Part shown: piece after piece, positions 1-7,185 of the stretch
How positions within the stretch are numbered: the stretch's first letter is position 1
How the letters are laid out: every line of letters starts with the position of its first letter
Notes under the pieces: model-generated
What the model saw: the letters and a program-made list of their open reading frames with translations, nothing else
The model's database searches: none
Told to the model about the DNA's origin: nothing
Position numbers and translations under genes: made by a program
Origin: Streptomyces noursei ATCC 11455
Lineage (GTDB): Bacteria > Actinomycetota > Actinomycetes > Streptomycetales > Streptomycetaceae
DNA length: 64,000 nt
Assembly: GCF_001704275.1 (NCBI RefSeq)
Contig: NZ_CP011533.1
Span: 5,456,001 to 5,520,000 of the forward strand
Reading direction: 5' to 3'

Positions 1-266
1 GTCACCCGCTCGTACTCCCACGCCTGGTCCCTGCTTGAGGTGTGGACCCCACGGACGGCGGCGAGTTGCGGGTTGTTGATCCCGAACGCTTTTGCGAGAT
101 GAGCGCGGGCTTGATGGGCGGGCTCGTCGCTCGTTCCGAGGTGAACGGACGGGACGGTCCAGTCACCGCAGCAAGCGCGACACAGCAGCAGCTGCCGATC
201 GTCACTCACGAGCAGCAGGAGCGCGCGCCGATCCTGCTGCGCGCCGGGGATGTAGCGGATGTTCAC
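1..266 (-). CDS. NUDIX-like protein, N-terminal part, runs off the left edge
   Basis: An open frame on the complement strand starts at GTG (266-264) behind a good ribosome site, GGTGGAGGA, and leaves the window without a stop after about 88 residues. After a short leader comes ALLLLVSDDRQLLLCR, then WTVPSVHLG, which resembles the first strands of a NUDIX fold before the NUDIX box. The box itself would lie outside the window, so catalysis cannot be judged. NUDIX genes occur in the regulatory modules of actinomycete integrative elements, beside GntR-type repressors. The palindrome just upstream would suit that, but this is inference. A plain hypothetical protein remains possible. Confidence 0.5.
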   Translation of the reverse strand, partial: MNIRYIPGAQQDRRALLLLVSDDRQLLLCRACCGDWTVPSVHLGTSDEPAHQARAHLAKAFGINNPQLAAVRGVHTSSRDQAWEYERV

Positions 267-568
267 TCCTCCACCTTTCCTGCATGCTACTTAAATAGCA
301 AGCAAGTGGCATGTGGTGGGTGAGGGTGTTCTGGCGGCGCTGTCAGATCTGGGCTCTGAGGCAGGGAGGCGACGGCGGGCGTTTGGGGATTCGGGAACCT
401 CGTTTTGAGGCCCGGAGGTGAACCCGCCGCGGCCTGGGGTTTCTCTGATTTAGACACATCCCACGGAGGCGGGGCTGATCGGGATGATCCGATCCGGCGA
501 CAAGCGTAGCGGATGGCGGGTGGGGGGCGGGTGGGTGTGGGGAAGGTGGGGCGTGTGCCGGGGGCGGG
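267..568. other. Intergenic region without a recognised gene
   Basis: Apart from the palindrome at 282-303, nothing coding is supported. The short frames here are not backed by ribosome sites or by recognisable protein patterns. No tRNA gene or attachment-site duplication is visible. Confidence 0.6.
282..303 (-). promoter_or_regulatory. 22-bp imperfect palindrome upstream of the NUDIX-like gene
   Basis: GCATGCTACTTAAATAGC plus AAGC reads almost the same on both strands (18 of 22 positions) with a perfect GCTA-N-TTAA-N-TAGC core. It is AT-rich for this genome and sits 16 bases upstream of the GTG start, overlapping where the promoter should be. It is probably an operator. The regulator is not in the window. 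Confidence 0.5.
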
Positions 569-862
569 TCAGCCGAGGTGCCAGCTGAGGGTGCCGTCGG
601 CGGCGGTGAGGGCGGCGAGGAGGAGCAGGTCGGCGGCGCCGAGGGCGAGGCCCAGGAGTGCGCGGCCGCGGCGGGTGGTGCCGCGGGTGAGCGCGAGGGT
701 GCCGAGGACCAGTGCGCAGGGGCCCAGGACGACGTTGAGGACCAGGGTGCCGAGGAGGCCGAGGACGAAGGAGGCGATGGCCATGCCGTCCGCCTGGGGG
801 CGGGACGGGGTGGCGGCGGAGGACTTCGCCGCGGTCGCCGGGGTGGTGGTGAGGGTGGTCAT
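569..862 (-). CDS. DUF4190-type small membrane protein
   Basis: A 97-residue protein with a Thr/Ala/Ser-rich cytoplasmic N-terminus (residues 1-25) and then hydrophobic segments: MAIASFVLGLLGTLVLN (about 27-43), a second at 45-58 and a third near 70-86. The MAIASFVLGLLG start followed by a small-residue second helix is typical of DUF4190 proteins, whose function is unknown. The start codon overlaps the stop of the upstream gene (ATGA), so the two are translationally coupled and probably made together in the membrane. Confidence 0.75.
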   Translation of the reverse strand: MTTLTTTPATAAKSSAATPSRPQADGMAIASFVLGLLGTLVLNVVLGPCALVLGTLALTRGTTRRGRALLGLALGAADLLLLAALTAADGTLSWHLG

Positions 863-1023
863 CGGGCGGTCCCCTCGGTGTGGTGGCGGCGTTCGCGCAG
901 GTAGAAGACGAGCAGCCAGGCGGTGATGACCGCGGCGGCGACGAGGGTGACCGGGACGGGGAGGTGCGCCGCGGTGCCCAGCGCGATCCCCATCAGGAGG
1001 AGGGCTGCGACGAGGAAGAGCAT
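859..1023 (-). CDS. Small two-helix membrane protein
   Basis: This 54-residue protein starts at ATG 1023-1021 behind GGAAAGG. It has two hydrophobic stretches, MLFLVAALLLMGIALGTAAH (1-20) and VTLVAAAVITAWLLVFYL (25-42), and a charged tail, RERRHH. Its TGA overlaps the ATG of the DUF4190 gene by two bases, which is strong evidence that the pair is a real operon. I do not recognise a family. Function unknown. Confidence 0.65.
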   Translation of the reverse strand: MLFLVAALLLMGIALGTAAHLPVPVTLVAAAVITAWLLVFYLRERRHHTEGTAR

Positions 1024-1109
1024 GGTCTGCCTTTCCGGGGCCGGTTCCGGTGCGGGGCCCGGTGCGGGTCCGTGGCGGAGCGCGGCCGAAGAGATTTGAG
1101 AGGACAGTT

Positions 1110-1132
1110 GTTCACTGACTTCTTCAGTGTAC
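1110..1132. promoter_or_regulatory. Inverted repeat, likely TetR operator
   Basis: GTTCACTGA, five bases, then TCAGTGTAC: the arms match at 8 of 9 positions. It lies between the small membrane-protein operon and the divergent TetR gene, 50 bases before the TetR start, so it could control both. A related half-site pattern (TTTACTG ... GTCACAGTG) recurs around the TetR start codon. Confidence 0.55.
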
Positions 1133-1181
1133 GGCTGCCGGCGGGTGGATCGGTTCGGAGAACGGTTGTTTACTGGATGAC

Positions 1182-1823
1182 ATGAGTCACAGTGTGGGTG
1201 GAGTCCGTCAGGCGCAGAAGCAGAAAACCCGTCAGGCGCTGCTGGACGCGGCCCTCGGGCTGCTGGAGGAGCAGAGCCTGAGCAGCCTGGGGTTGCGCGA
1301 GGTGACCCGGGTGGTGGGCATCGCCCCGACCGCGTTCTACCGGCACTTCCGGGACCTGGGGGAGCTGGGCGTCGCGCTCGTCGAGGAGGCGCTGGGCAGC
1401 CTGCACGCGATGGTGCGCGCGATCCTCGCCGAGCAGGACGCGGCGGAGGAGCGGATAGACCGCACGGTCGCGGTCGTCGAGCGGCATGTGCGCGAGCACC
1501 CCGCGCACGTACGGTTCGTGGCGCGCGAGCGGCGCGGCGGGGTGCGGGCCGTGCGGCACGCCATCGCCGGGGAGCTGGACCGGTTCGCGGCCGAGGTCGC
1601 CGAGGCGCTCAAGTCGCAGCCGGTGTCGGGCGGTTGGCGGGACGAGGACGTCCGGATGCTGGCCGAGCTGTACGTCGACCGGCTGGTGACCACCGCCGGG
1701 GAGCTGCTCGATGCCCAGGAGGAGGGAGGCGAGGGGGCGGTCGAGCGGGTGGTGTGGCGCGCCCGGCGCCAGCTGCGGTTGATCAGCATCGGGCGCCGGC
1801 ACTGGGAGGAGGAGGGCGCCTGA
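1182..1823 (+). CDS. TetR-family regulator, FabR-like
   Basis: A 213-residue regulator. The HTH spans about 12-60: KTRQALLDAALGLLEEQ, then LREVTRVVGIAPTAFYRHF, the classic TetR recognition helix. The long acidic effector region with REHPAHVRFVARERRGG resembles FabR-type repressors of fatty-acid genes, but the ligand cannot be read from sequence. No strong ribosome site precedes the ATG, and GGAT four bases upstream is the best candidate. It is divergent from the two small membrane genes. The palindrome at 1110-1132 lies between them, so it probably represses itself and them. Confidence 0.85.
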   Translation: MSHSVGGVRQAQKQKTRQALLDAALGLLEEQSLSSLGLREVTRVVGIAPTAFYRHFRDLGELGVALVEEALGSLHAMVRAILAEQDAAEERIDRTVAVVERHVREHPAHVRFVARERRGGVRAVRHAIAGELDRFAAEVAEALKSQPVSGGWRDEDVRMLAELYVDRLVTTAGELLDAQEEGGEGAVERVVWRARRQLRLISIGRRHWEEEGA

Positions 1824-1857
1824 GGCGGGGTGGGCGCGGGGCCCGGGGCGCGGGCCG

Positions 1858-3276
1858 TCAGGCGTGCGCCGGGGTGGTGCGGACGCGGTAGGTGCCGTCG
1901 GTGTTCTCGGTGAGAACGGTGACGGTGACGCCGCTCACCCGGTCGGTGAAGGAGTCGCCGGGGCGGAAGGTGGCGTCGGTCAGGTCCGCGTCGACGTAGC
2001 GGGCGTCGCTGTAGCAGCCGTTGCTGTGCGGGGTGCCGTCGACGACGCGGATGGGGGCGCGGCCACTGGGGACGTTGGTGGCCACGTGGTAGACGAGGAC
2101 GCCGGGGCGGCAGACGATCGGGTCCAGGAGGCCGCTGGTCCGGGCCTCGACCACGAAGGCGGTGTGCGGACCGGTCGGAATGACGACGATCTTGGTGCCG
2201 CCGGGGGTGGAGATCGGCGTGAGGACGTGCTCGGTGGGGGTGCCGCCGGGCGGTGTGCAGTGCACCTGGCCGGGGGCGAGCCAGCCCATCTTCCACTTGT
2301 GCCAGCCGAGGAAGTCGTTGGTCGGCCCCCAGTCCTCGTCCATCGGGTCCCAGTGGCCCACCGGGGTCGATGCGTTGGGCTCGTCCGTGTAGTAGAGGTC
2401 GGGTAGGCCGAAGGAGTGCGCGTTCTCGTGGTTGACGACCCGGAAGGCGCTCAGGCCCGATTGCCGGCTCCAGATGAAGGAGACGTTCTGGAACTCCGCC
2501 CCGCGGCCGGTCTTCAGCCCCATGTCGCTGCCGCTGAAGGTGACCGACAGGACGGAGCGGGTCGCCGGCGGGCCCGCGTTGGGGGACGCGATGACGTTCA
2601 CGACGTCGTAGTTGCGGAAGTCCACGAGCGGGTCCACGGCGTGCACGAGTTCCCGGGACAGGGCGTAGTAGCCCTGGTTCGAGTGCGGATCGAAGGTGGC
2701 GCCGCGGGTGATGCCGTATGCCGCCAGCGGGTGTGACATGCGGATCCAGCGGAAGAGCGGCTTGGGGACGTACGTCAGCCTGCCGTACGAACTGGTGCGG
2801 AAGTAGTCGGTCACGGCCGGGAAGAACTCGGCGAAGCGGGCCATGGGGGAGAGGCCGGCGGGGGCGTCCGGGAAGTCCACGAAGAGGGTGAGGGCCCGCA
2901 CGATGCCGAAGGCGTGCGCGAAGCCGGCGGGGGTGGGGGCCGCCTCGGAGACGTCCTCGGTGATGCCGGAGAGCGCGCAGGGGCCGCTGGGACGTGCGCC
3001 GGCCGGTGGGCGGGGCGCGGGAGGCGCCGGGGCGGAGCCCCCCGCGGAGGCGTTCGCGGTGGCCGTCGCGGTGGTCTTCGCCGTCGCCTTGGCGGTGCCG
3101 ACGGCTCCGATGGGGGGCGGCAGGGGCTTGACGCCGGGCGGCGGCGGTACGGGAGCGGCGATCGGGGGCGGTGGGGCGGCGGTGGCGTCGGGCGGCGTGG
3201 TCAGGGTGGTGGCGGCGGCCACGCAGGCGGCGGTCGCGGCCAGGGCGGCGCAGATCTTGTGTGTCAGGGTGCGCAT
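1858..3276 (-). CDS. Secreted M6-family zinc metalloprotease
   Basis: A 472-residue exported protease. It has a Sec signal peptide (MRTLTHKICAALAATAACVA..., cleavage near ATAA, residue 34), then a Pro/Ala/Thr-rich low-complexity linker (35-97) and the catalytic domain. HENAHSFGLPD at 283-293 is the HExxHxxGxxD zinc site: ligands H283, H287 and D293, catalytic base E284. The GIVRALTLFVDFPDAP stretch and overall length fit M6 (immune-inhibitor-A-like) peptidases. It should act outside the cell on protein substrates. It stands alone, convergent with the TetR gene at 1182. I cannot assign a substrate. Confidence 0.85.
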   Translation of the reverse strand: MRTLTHKICAALAATAACVAAATTLTTPPDATAAPPPPIAAPVPPPPGVKPLPPPIGAVGTAKATAKTTATATANASAGGSAPAPPAPRPPAGARPSGPCALSGITEDVSEAAPTPAGFAHAFGIVRALTLFVDFPDAPAGLSPMARFAEFFPAVTDYFRTSSYGRLTYVPKPLFRWIRMSHPLAAYGITRGATFDPHSNQGYYALSRELVHAVDPLVDFRNYDVVNVIASPNAGPPATRSVLSVTFSGSDMGLKTGRGAEFQNVSFIWSRQSGLSAFRVVNHENAHSFGLPDLYYTDEPNASTPVGHWDPMDEDWGPTNDFLGWHKWKMGWLAPGQVHCTPPGGTPTEHVLTPISTPGGTKIVVIPTGPHTAFVVEARTSGLLDPIVCRPGVLVYHVATNVPSGRAPIRVVDGTPHSNGCYSDARYVDADLTDATFRPGDSFTDRVSGVTVTVLTENTDGTYRVRTTPAHA

Positions 3277-3622
3277 GGCTCGGCCTGGAGCGTGCGGGCG
3301 CCGGTGGTGCGGTTCATCGGGCGCGTGCCTTCTGCCTCATGGTGTTCAGCGTGCGGCGGGGGATGGTCGCCCGCGCGTGGGGGTGCGTCAAATGGAGGCG
3401 TGGTGTGGTGCGGAGGGATGGCGCCCCAGCATGCGCCGGCGCTGACGGCGACCCCGGGCGCGGCTGCCGGGGTCGACGCGCCCCGCGTCCGCGTGGGCCA
3501 CGTCACACCCCGGCCGGGAAATATCCGGGGAGCGGATCCCCGTTTAGCTCGGTGTTGGACGAAGCGGGGAGTGGTTCCCCGGTTCCGTGGATGCGGGAGA
3601 AGGACGAAGGGAGTGCGCCGAC
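3277..3622. other. Intergenic region carrying two TetR operators
   Basis: This 346-base divergent spacer separates the M6 protease and the second TetR gene. It holds the paired operators listed separately. The rest, including frames antisense to the spacer, shows no coding support. Confidence 0.6.
3526..3581. promoter_or_regulatory. Two copies of a 17-bp TetR operator
   Basis: CGGGGA-GCGGA-TCCCCG (3526-3542) and CGGGGA-GTGGT-TCCCCG (3565-3581) share identical six-base arms around a five-base centre, and their centres are 39 bases apart. They lie 42-97 bases upstream of the TetR start at 3623 and would bracket its promoter. Paired palindromes of this size are typical of autoregulating TetR repressors in Streptomyces. 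Confidence 0.7.
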
Positions 3623-4267
3623 GTGACCGGAGTGGGGCGCGTGCAGACTGCACCACCGCGGCTGCGGGCCGATGCGGTGCGCAACCGGGAGCGGATCATC
3701 GCCGCCGCGCGGGAGACGATGGTCGAGTTCGGGGCCGAGGCGCCGTTCGACGAAATCGCTCGACGCGCGGGTGTCGGCAATGCGACGCTCTACCGTCACT
3801 TCACGGATCGCCGGGATTTGATCCACCACGTCACGCTCTCCGTCATGTCCCGTATCGCGGACCGCGCGGAGTGCGCCCTCGTGGCGGAGTCCGATGCCTT
3901 CGAAGCGCTGAGGCGCTTCGTCCACGACGCGGTGGAGGAGCGGATCGGGGCGCTGTGCCCGCTGCTCTCCGACGGCGTCGACCCGGCCCACCCCGATCTG
4001 CTCGCCGCGCGTGAGCGCCTGGACGCGGCCGTGGCCGCCGTCATGGGTGCCGCGCGTGACAGCGGCCAGCTGCGCACCGACATCGCCGTCGGTGACCTGA
4101 TGGTCGCGCTCACCCAGCTCACCCGCCCGCTGCCGGGCAGTGGCTGTATGGACTTCGACAGGTTCGTGCACCGGCATCTGCAGCTGTTCCTGGACGGCCT
4201 GCAAACCCCCGCCCGGTCCGAACTGCCCGGTTCCGCCGTCACCTTGGAGGACCTGAGGCGCCGCTGA
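3623..4267 (+). CDS. TetR-family regulator, probable controller of the downstream efflux gene
   Basis: A 214-residue TetR protein. The GTG at 3623 is chosen because AAGGGAG ends nine bases upstream, whereas the longer frame from 3587 has no ribosome site. The HTH lies near residues 11-57: RADAVRNRERIIAAARETM, then FDEIARRAGVGNATLYRHF, with the usual aromatic recognition helix. The ligand domain (SDAFEALRRFVHDAVEERIG...) is of the type often found next to DHA2 drug exporters. Such an exporter follows on the same strand 363 bases later. Two matching palindromes upstream point to autorepression. Confidence 0.88.
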   Translation: MTGVGRVQTAPPRLRADAVRNRERIIAAARETMVEFGAEAPFDEIARRAGVGNATLYRHFTDRRDLIHHVTLSVMSRIADRAECALVAESDAFEALRRFVHDAVEERIGALCPLLSDGVDPAHPDLLAARERLDAAVAAVMGAARDSGQLRTDIAVGDLMVALTQLTRPLPGSGCMDFDRFVHRHLQLFLDGLQTPARSELPGSAVTLEDLRRR

Positions 4268-4630
4268 CCGCGAGCCGCGGCGGCCGACGGGGGGGGGGAG
4301 GGCCGCGGTCCGCCCCGCTCGCCGGGACGATGCCTCGGCTCCGGCCCCCTGCGTCGGTCTTCTCCTTGAGTCCTCTTGAGTCCTCCTCGTCGGCCCTCTC
4401 TTCTCCCGTCCCCTTTCCCCCTTGTCCCTTTCCGCTTGACCCCTTCCGCCCGTTCCGTCTTCTCCGTCCGCTGAGTCCTCTCCGTCGCCCTCGGCCTCCT
4501 CCGAGGCGCTCGGGTGCCGGGGCGTCGCGCGACGCGCGCGCTCCTCACGGGTGCCGGGATTTCCGCTTCCGTCCGTTCAGCTCCAGAACCTCTGCCACGT
4601 TCCGTCACGCACCACTAGGTGGACCTCCCC
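4268..4630. other. Intergenic region with weak hairpin and 9-bp repeats
   Basis: Just after the TetR stop, GACCGCG and CGCGGTC can pair across a G-rich loop (about 4268-4312), a possible weak terminator. The following pyrimidine-rich tract repeats CTTGAGTCCT twice near 4363-4383 and then shows a 9-base period (TTCCGCCCG, TTCCGTCTT, CTCCGTCCG ...) from 4444 to about 4497. No gene is supported. Confidence 0.5.
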
Positions 4631-6160
4631 ATGTCTGAAACCGCCGCGCACGTCGATCCACGGCGCTGGAAAGCGCTGATATTCATCGCCCTCGCGCAAC
4701 TGATGGTCGTCCTCGACTCGACGATCGTGAACATCGCGCTGCCCTCCGCCCAGAAGGCCCTGGACATCAGCGACGCCAACCGCCAGTGGGTCATCACGGC
4801 CTACGCGTTGGCGTTCGGCGGACTGCTGCTCTTCGGTGGCCGGATCGCCGACCTCTGGGGCCGGCGCCGGACCTTCGTCATCGGCCTGATCGGCTTCGCG
4901 GTGGCCTCCGCGCTCGGCGGGGCAGCGGTCAACGAAGGGATGCTGCTGGGCGCGCGGGCGCTCCAGGGCGTCTTCGGTGCGCTGCTGGCGCCCTCCGCGC
5001 TGTCGCTGCTGGCGGTGACCTTCACGGAGGCCCGGGAGCGCGCCAAGGCGTTCGGCATCTTCGGTGCGATCGCCGGTGGCGGTGGCGCGGTCGGGCTGAT
5101 CCTCGGCGGCGTGCTGACCGAGTACATGAACTGGCGCTGGACGTTCTTCGTCAACATCCCGTTCGCCGTGATCGCCGCGACCGGTGCGGCGCTGGTCATC
5201 CGCGAGCCCGCCGAGGGCCGCAACCCCTCCCGCCTGGACGTGCCCGGCGTCGTCCTGGCGACGCTCGGCCTGGTCTCGCTGGTCTACGGGTTCACCCGGG
5301 CCGAGTCCGACGGCTGGCTGGCCGGTGTGACCCTGGGGCTGTTCGCCGCGGCGGCCGTGCTGCTGCTGACGTTCGTCCTGGTCGAGTCCAAGGTGGCGGC
5401 GCCGCTGCTGCCGCTGCGGGTGATCGCCGAACGGAACCGCGCGGGCGTCTACGCGTCGCTGGGCCTGGCCGTGATCGGCATGTTCGGTCTCTTCCTGTTC
5501 CTGACCTACTACCTGCAGGTCGTGAAGGGATACACGCCGGTGATGACCGGTCTGGCCTTCCTTCCGATGGTCGCGGGCATGATCACCGGCTCCACGCAGA
5601 TCGGCGCCCGGCTGATGACCCGCGTCCCGCCGCGGCTGCTGATGGCGCCCGGCTTCACGGTCGCCGCGCTCGGCATGGTGGTGCTGAGCCAGATCGACCT
5701 GAGCACGTCCTACCCGGCGCTGATCCTGCCCGGCTTCGTCCTGATGGGCCTGGGGATGGGTACGGCGTTCATGCCGGCCATGTCGCTGGCCACGCACGGG
5801 GTCCAGCCGCGGGACGCCGGCGTCGCCTCCGCGATGGTCAACACCTCGCAGCAGGTCGGCGGCGCGATCGGCACCGCCCTGCTGAACACCATCGCGGCCA
5901 GCGCCACCACCGCGTACGCGACCTCGCACGCGGCCGGCGCGCGCTCGGCGGACCTGCTCAAGCTCCAGTCGATGGTGCACGGCTACACCTCCGCCATCTG
6001 GTGGGCGGTGGGCATCCTGGCCCTGGCGGCGGTGATCGCCTTCACGCTCATCAACACCGGGCGACCGGGCGGCGGTTCGCCGGCGGCCTCGTCGGAGGAC
6101 GGCGCGGGCGCGAACGCCGGCGCCGAGGACGAGGCGCAGATTCCGGTGATGGTGCACTGA
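4631..6160 (+). CDS. DHA2-family MFS drug:proton antiporter, 14 TM
   Basis: A 509-residue exporter of the DHA2 (14-helix) family, expected to pump drugs or toxic metabolites with proton exchange. ATG 4631 is preceded by AGGTGGA at seven bases, while the frame's earlier GTG (4619) lies inside that ribosome site. Motifs visible: LAQLMVVLDSTIVNIALP in TM1 (family motif D1), GRIADLWGRRRTF between TM2 and TM3 (motif A), ALQGVFGALLAPSALSLL (motif B), and the GAIAGGGGAVGLILGGVL antiporter motif C in TM5. An acidic soluble tail ends the protein. The TetR gene upstream is its likely regulator. Confidence 0.9.
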   Translation: MSETAAHVDPRRWKALIFIALAQLMVVLDSTIVNIALPSAQKALDISDANRQWVITAYALAFGGLLLFGGRIADLWGRRRTFVIGLIGFAVASALGGAAVNEGMLLGARALQGVFGALLAPSALSLLAVTFTEARERAKAFGIFGAIAGGGGAVGLILGGVLTEYMNWRWTFFVNIPFAVIAATGAALVIREPAEGRNPSRLDVPGVVLATLGLVSLVYGFTRAESDGWLAGVTLGLFAAAAVLLLTFVLVESKVAAPLLPLRVIAERNRAGVYASLGLAVIGMFGLFLFLTYYLQVVKGYTPVMTGLAFLPMVAGMITGSTQIGARLMTRVPPRLLMAPGFTVAALGMVVLSQIDLSTSYPALILPGFVLMGLGMGTAFMPAMSLATHGVQPRDAGVASAMVNTSQQVGGAIGTALLNTIAASATTAYATSHAAGARSADLLKLQSMVHGYTSAIWWAVGILALAAVIAFTLINTGRPGGGSPAASSEDGAGANAGAEDEAQIPVMVH

Positions 6161-6258
6161 CGGTGCGCCGGCGATGCACCGGCGGTGCATCGCCGGCGCG
6201 CTGAGGGGGCGCTGAGTCGACCGTGGCGGTGCGTCGGCCTCCCTTCGCCCCGCTGAGG

Positions 6259-6756
6259 TCAGCGGAGCCAGGGGAGGTCGGCGCCCTGCGGTTGGAGGCC
6301 GTCGGTGATCATGCAGCAGATCTCGTCGAGTTGCCCGATCTGCTCCGGGGTGAGGCGGTCGAAGATCGCGGCCCGGACGGCGTTGACGTGTCCGGGCGCG
6401 GCCTTCTCCAGGACCCGCAGCCCCTCGTCGGTGAGGTAGGCGTTCTGGCCCCGCTTGTCGGACGGGCAGTTCTCGCGCCGGACCCAGCCGTTCTTCTCCA
6501 GGCGGGCGACGGCATGGGAGAGGCGGGACCGGGTGATCTTGGCGTTCTGGGCCAGCTCGGTCATCCGCATCCGTCGTCGCGGTGCACGGGAGAGCTGGAC
6601 GAGCAGGCCGTAATAGACGTGCGGCATCCCGGCGTCGCGCTGAAGCTGGCGGTCGAGGTGGTCCTCCAGGAGCGTGGTGGCGTGGAGGTATGCCTGCCAG
6701 GCGTGCTGCTCCTCGTCGTCGAGCCAGCGCGGCTCGGTCGCGGGTTCGTTGCTCAT
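6259..6756 (-). CDS. MarR-family transcriptional regulator
   Basis: A 165-residue winged-helix regulator starting at MSNEPATEP. The ATG at 6756 follows a weak GAGAG, and the longer frame to 6795 would run through the probable operator. Family pattern: WLDDEEQHAWQAYLHATTLL dimer helix, LTELAQNAKITRSRLSHAVARLEKNGWVRR as recognition helix and wing (about 65-95), and CPSDKRGQNAYLTDEGL, the typical wing-to-helix segment. The gene is convergent with the MFS gene but its targets are unclear. It may repress itself through the palindrome at 6787-6803 and respond to small aromatic ligands as relatives do. Confidence 0.88.
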   Translation of the reverse strand: MSNEPATEPRWLDDEEQHAWQAYLHATTLLEDHLDRQLQRDAGMPHVYYGLLVQLSRAPRRRMRMTELAQNAKITRSRLSHAVARLEKNGWVRRENCPSDKRGQNAYLTDEGLRVLEKAAPGHVNAVRAAIFDRLTPEQIGQLDEICCMITDGLQPQGADLPWLR

Positions 6757-6786
6757 GCCATCCACTCTCTCACCGCTTCGAGAGTT

Positions 6787-6803
6787 ATTGAACATTTAAC
6801 AAT
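6787..6803. promoter_or_regulatory. AT-rich palindrome upstream of marR, candidate operator
   Basis: ATTG-AACATTTAA-CAAT sits 31 bases upstream of the MarR start, in the only AT-rich stretch of the region. MarR proteins often bind ATTG/CAAT-armed palindromes of this length. Confidence 0.4.
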
Positions 6804-7145
6804 GAAGCTTCGGCCGATGGCGGCCCTCCGGCTGGGGCGGTATCCCTGGTCGGCGGGCCTTCGCGGGCCTTCGGCGGGCGGGGGATCCGGGTGCGGCGGG
6901 TCCGGATCGGGCGCAAGACGGCGCGGCGCGGGGTGGCGGACATCGTCGCGGGGCGTCGGCTAACGCCAGTGTGCCGCCACGGCGGCGATATGGCGGCAAT
7001 GCCGGCGATATTTCTCCGCCGGATCCGTCAGGTCCGTCAGATCCGCCCCTCCGCCCCCTCCGCCAGATCCGCCGGATCATCGGCGAGATCGCGTCGGTGA
7101 TCCGTCGGGCCGGTGTTCCGGCGGCCCGTGGCTCCGGTGCGGGGA

Positions 7146-7176
7146 GGGCTGATCACTCCCCGGTGCTGATCAGCCC
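7146..7176 (-). terminator. Hairpin terminator of the questin-oxidase-like gene
   Basis: GGGCTGATCA and TGATCAGCCC form a perfect 10-bp stem around an 11-base loop, ten bases past the stop codon on the complement strand. No T-run follows, which is common for Streptomyces terminators. Confidence 0.7.
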
Positions 7177-7185
7177 ACCCGGTCC

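Larger units (their letters stand above)
6757..7185. other. Intergenic region with periodic repeats and a terminator
   Basis: Between the MarR start and the stop of the questin-oxidase-like gene there is no supported gene. From 7015 to about 7080, TCCG recurs seven times at a 9-base pitch with one 8-base slip, a decayed tandem repeat. The hairpin at 7146-7176 closes the region. Confidence 0.5.
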
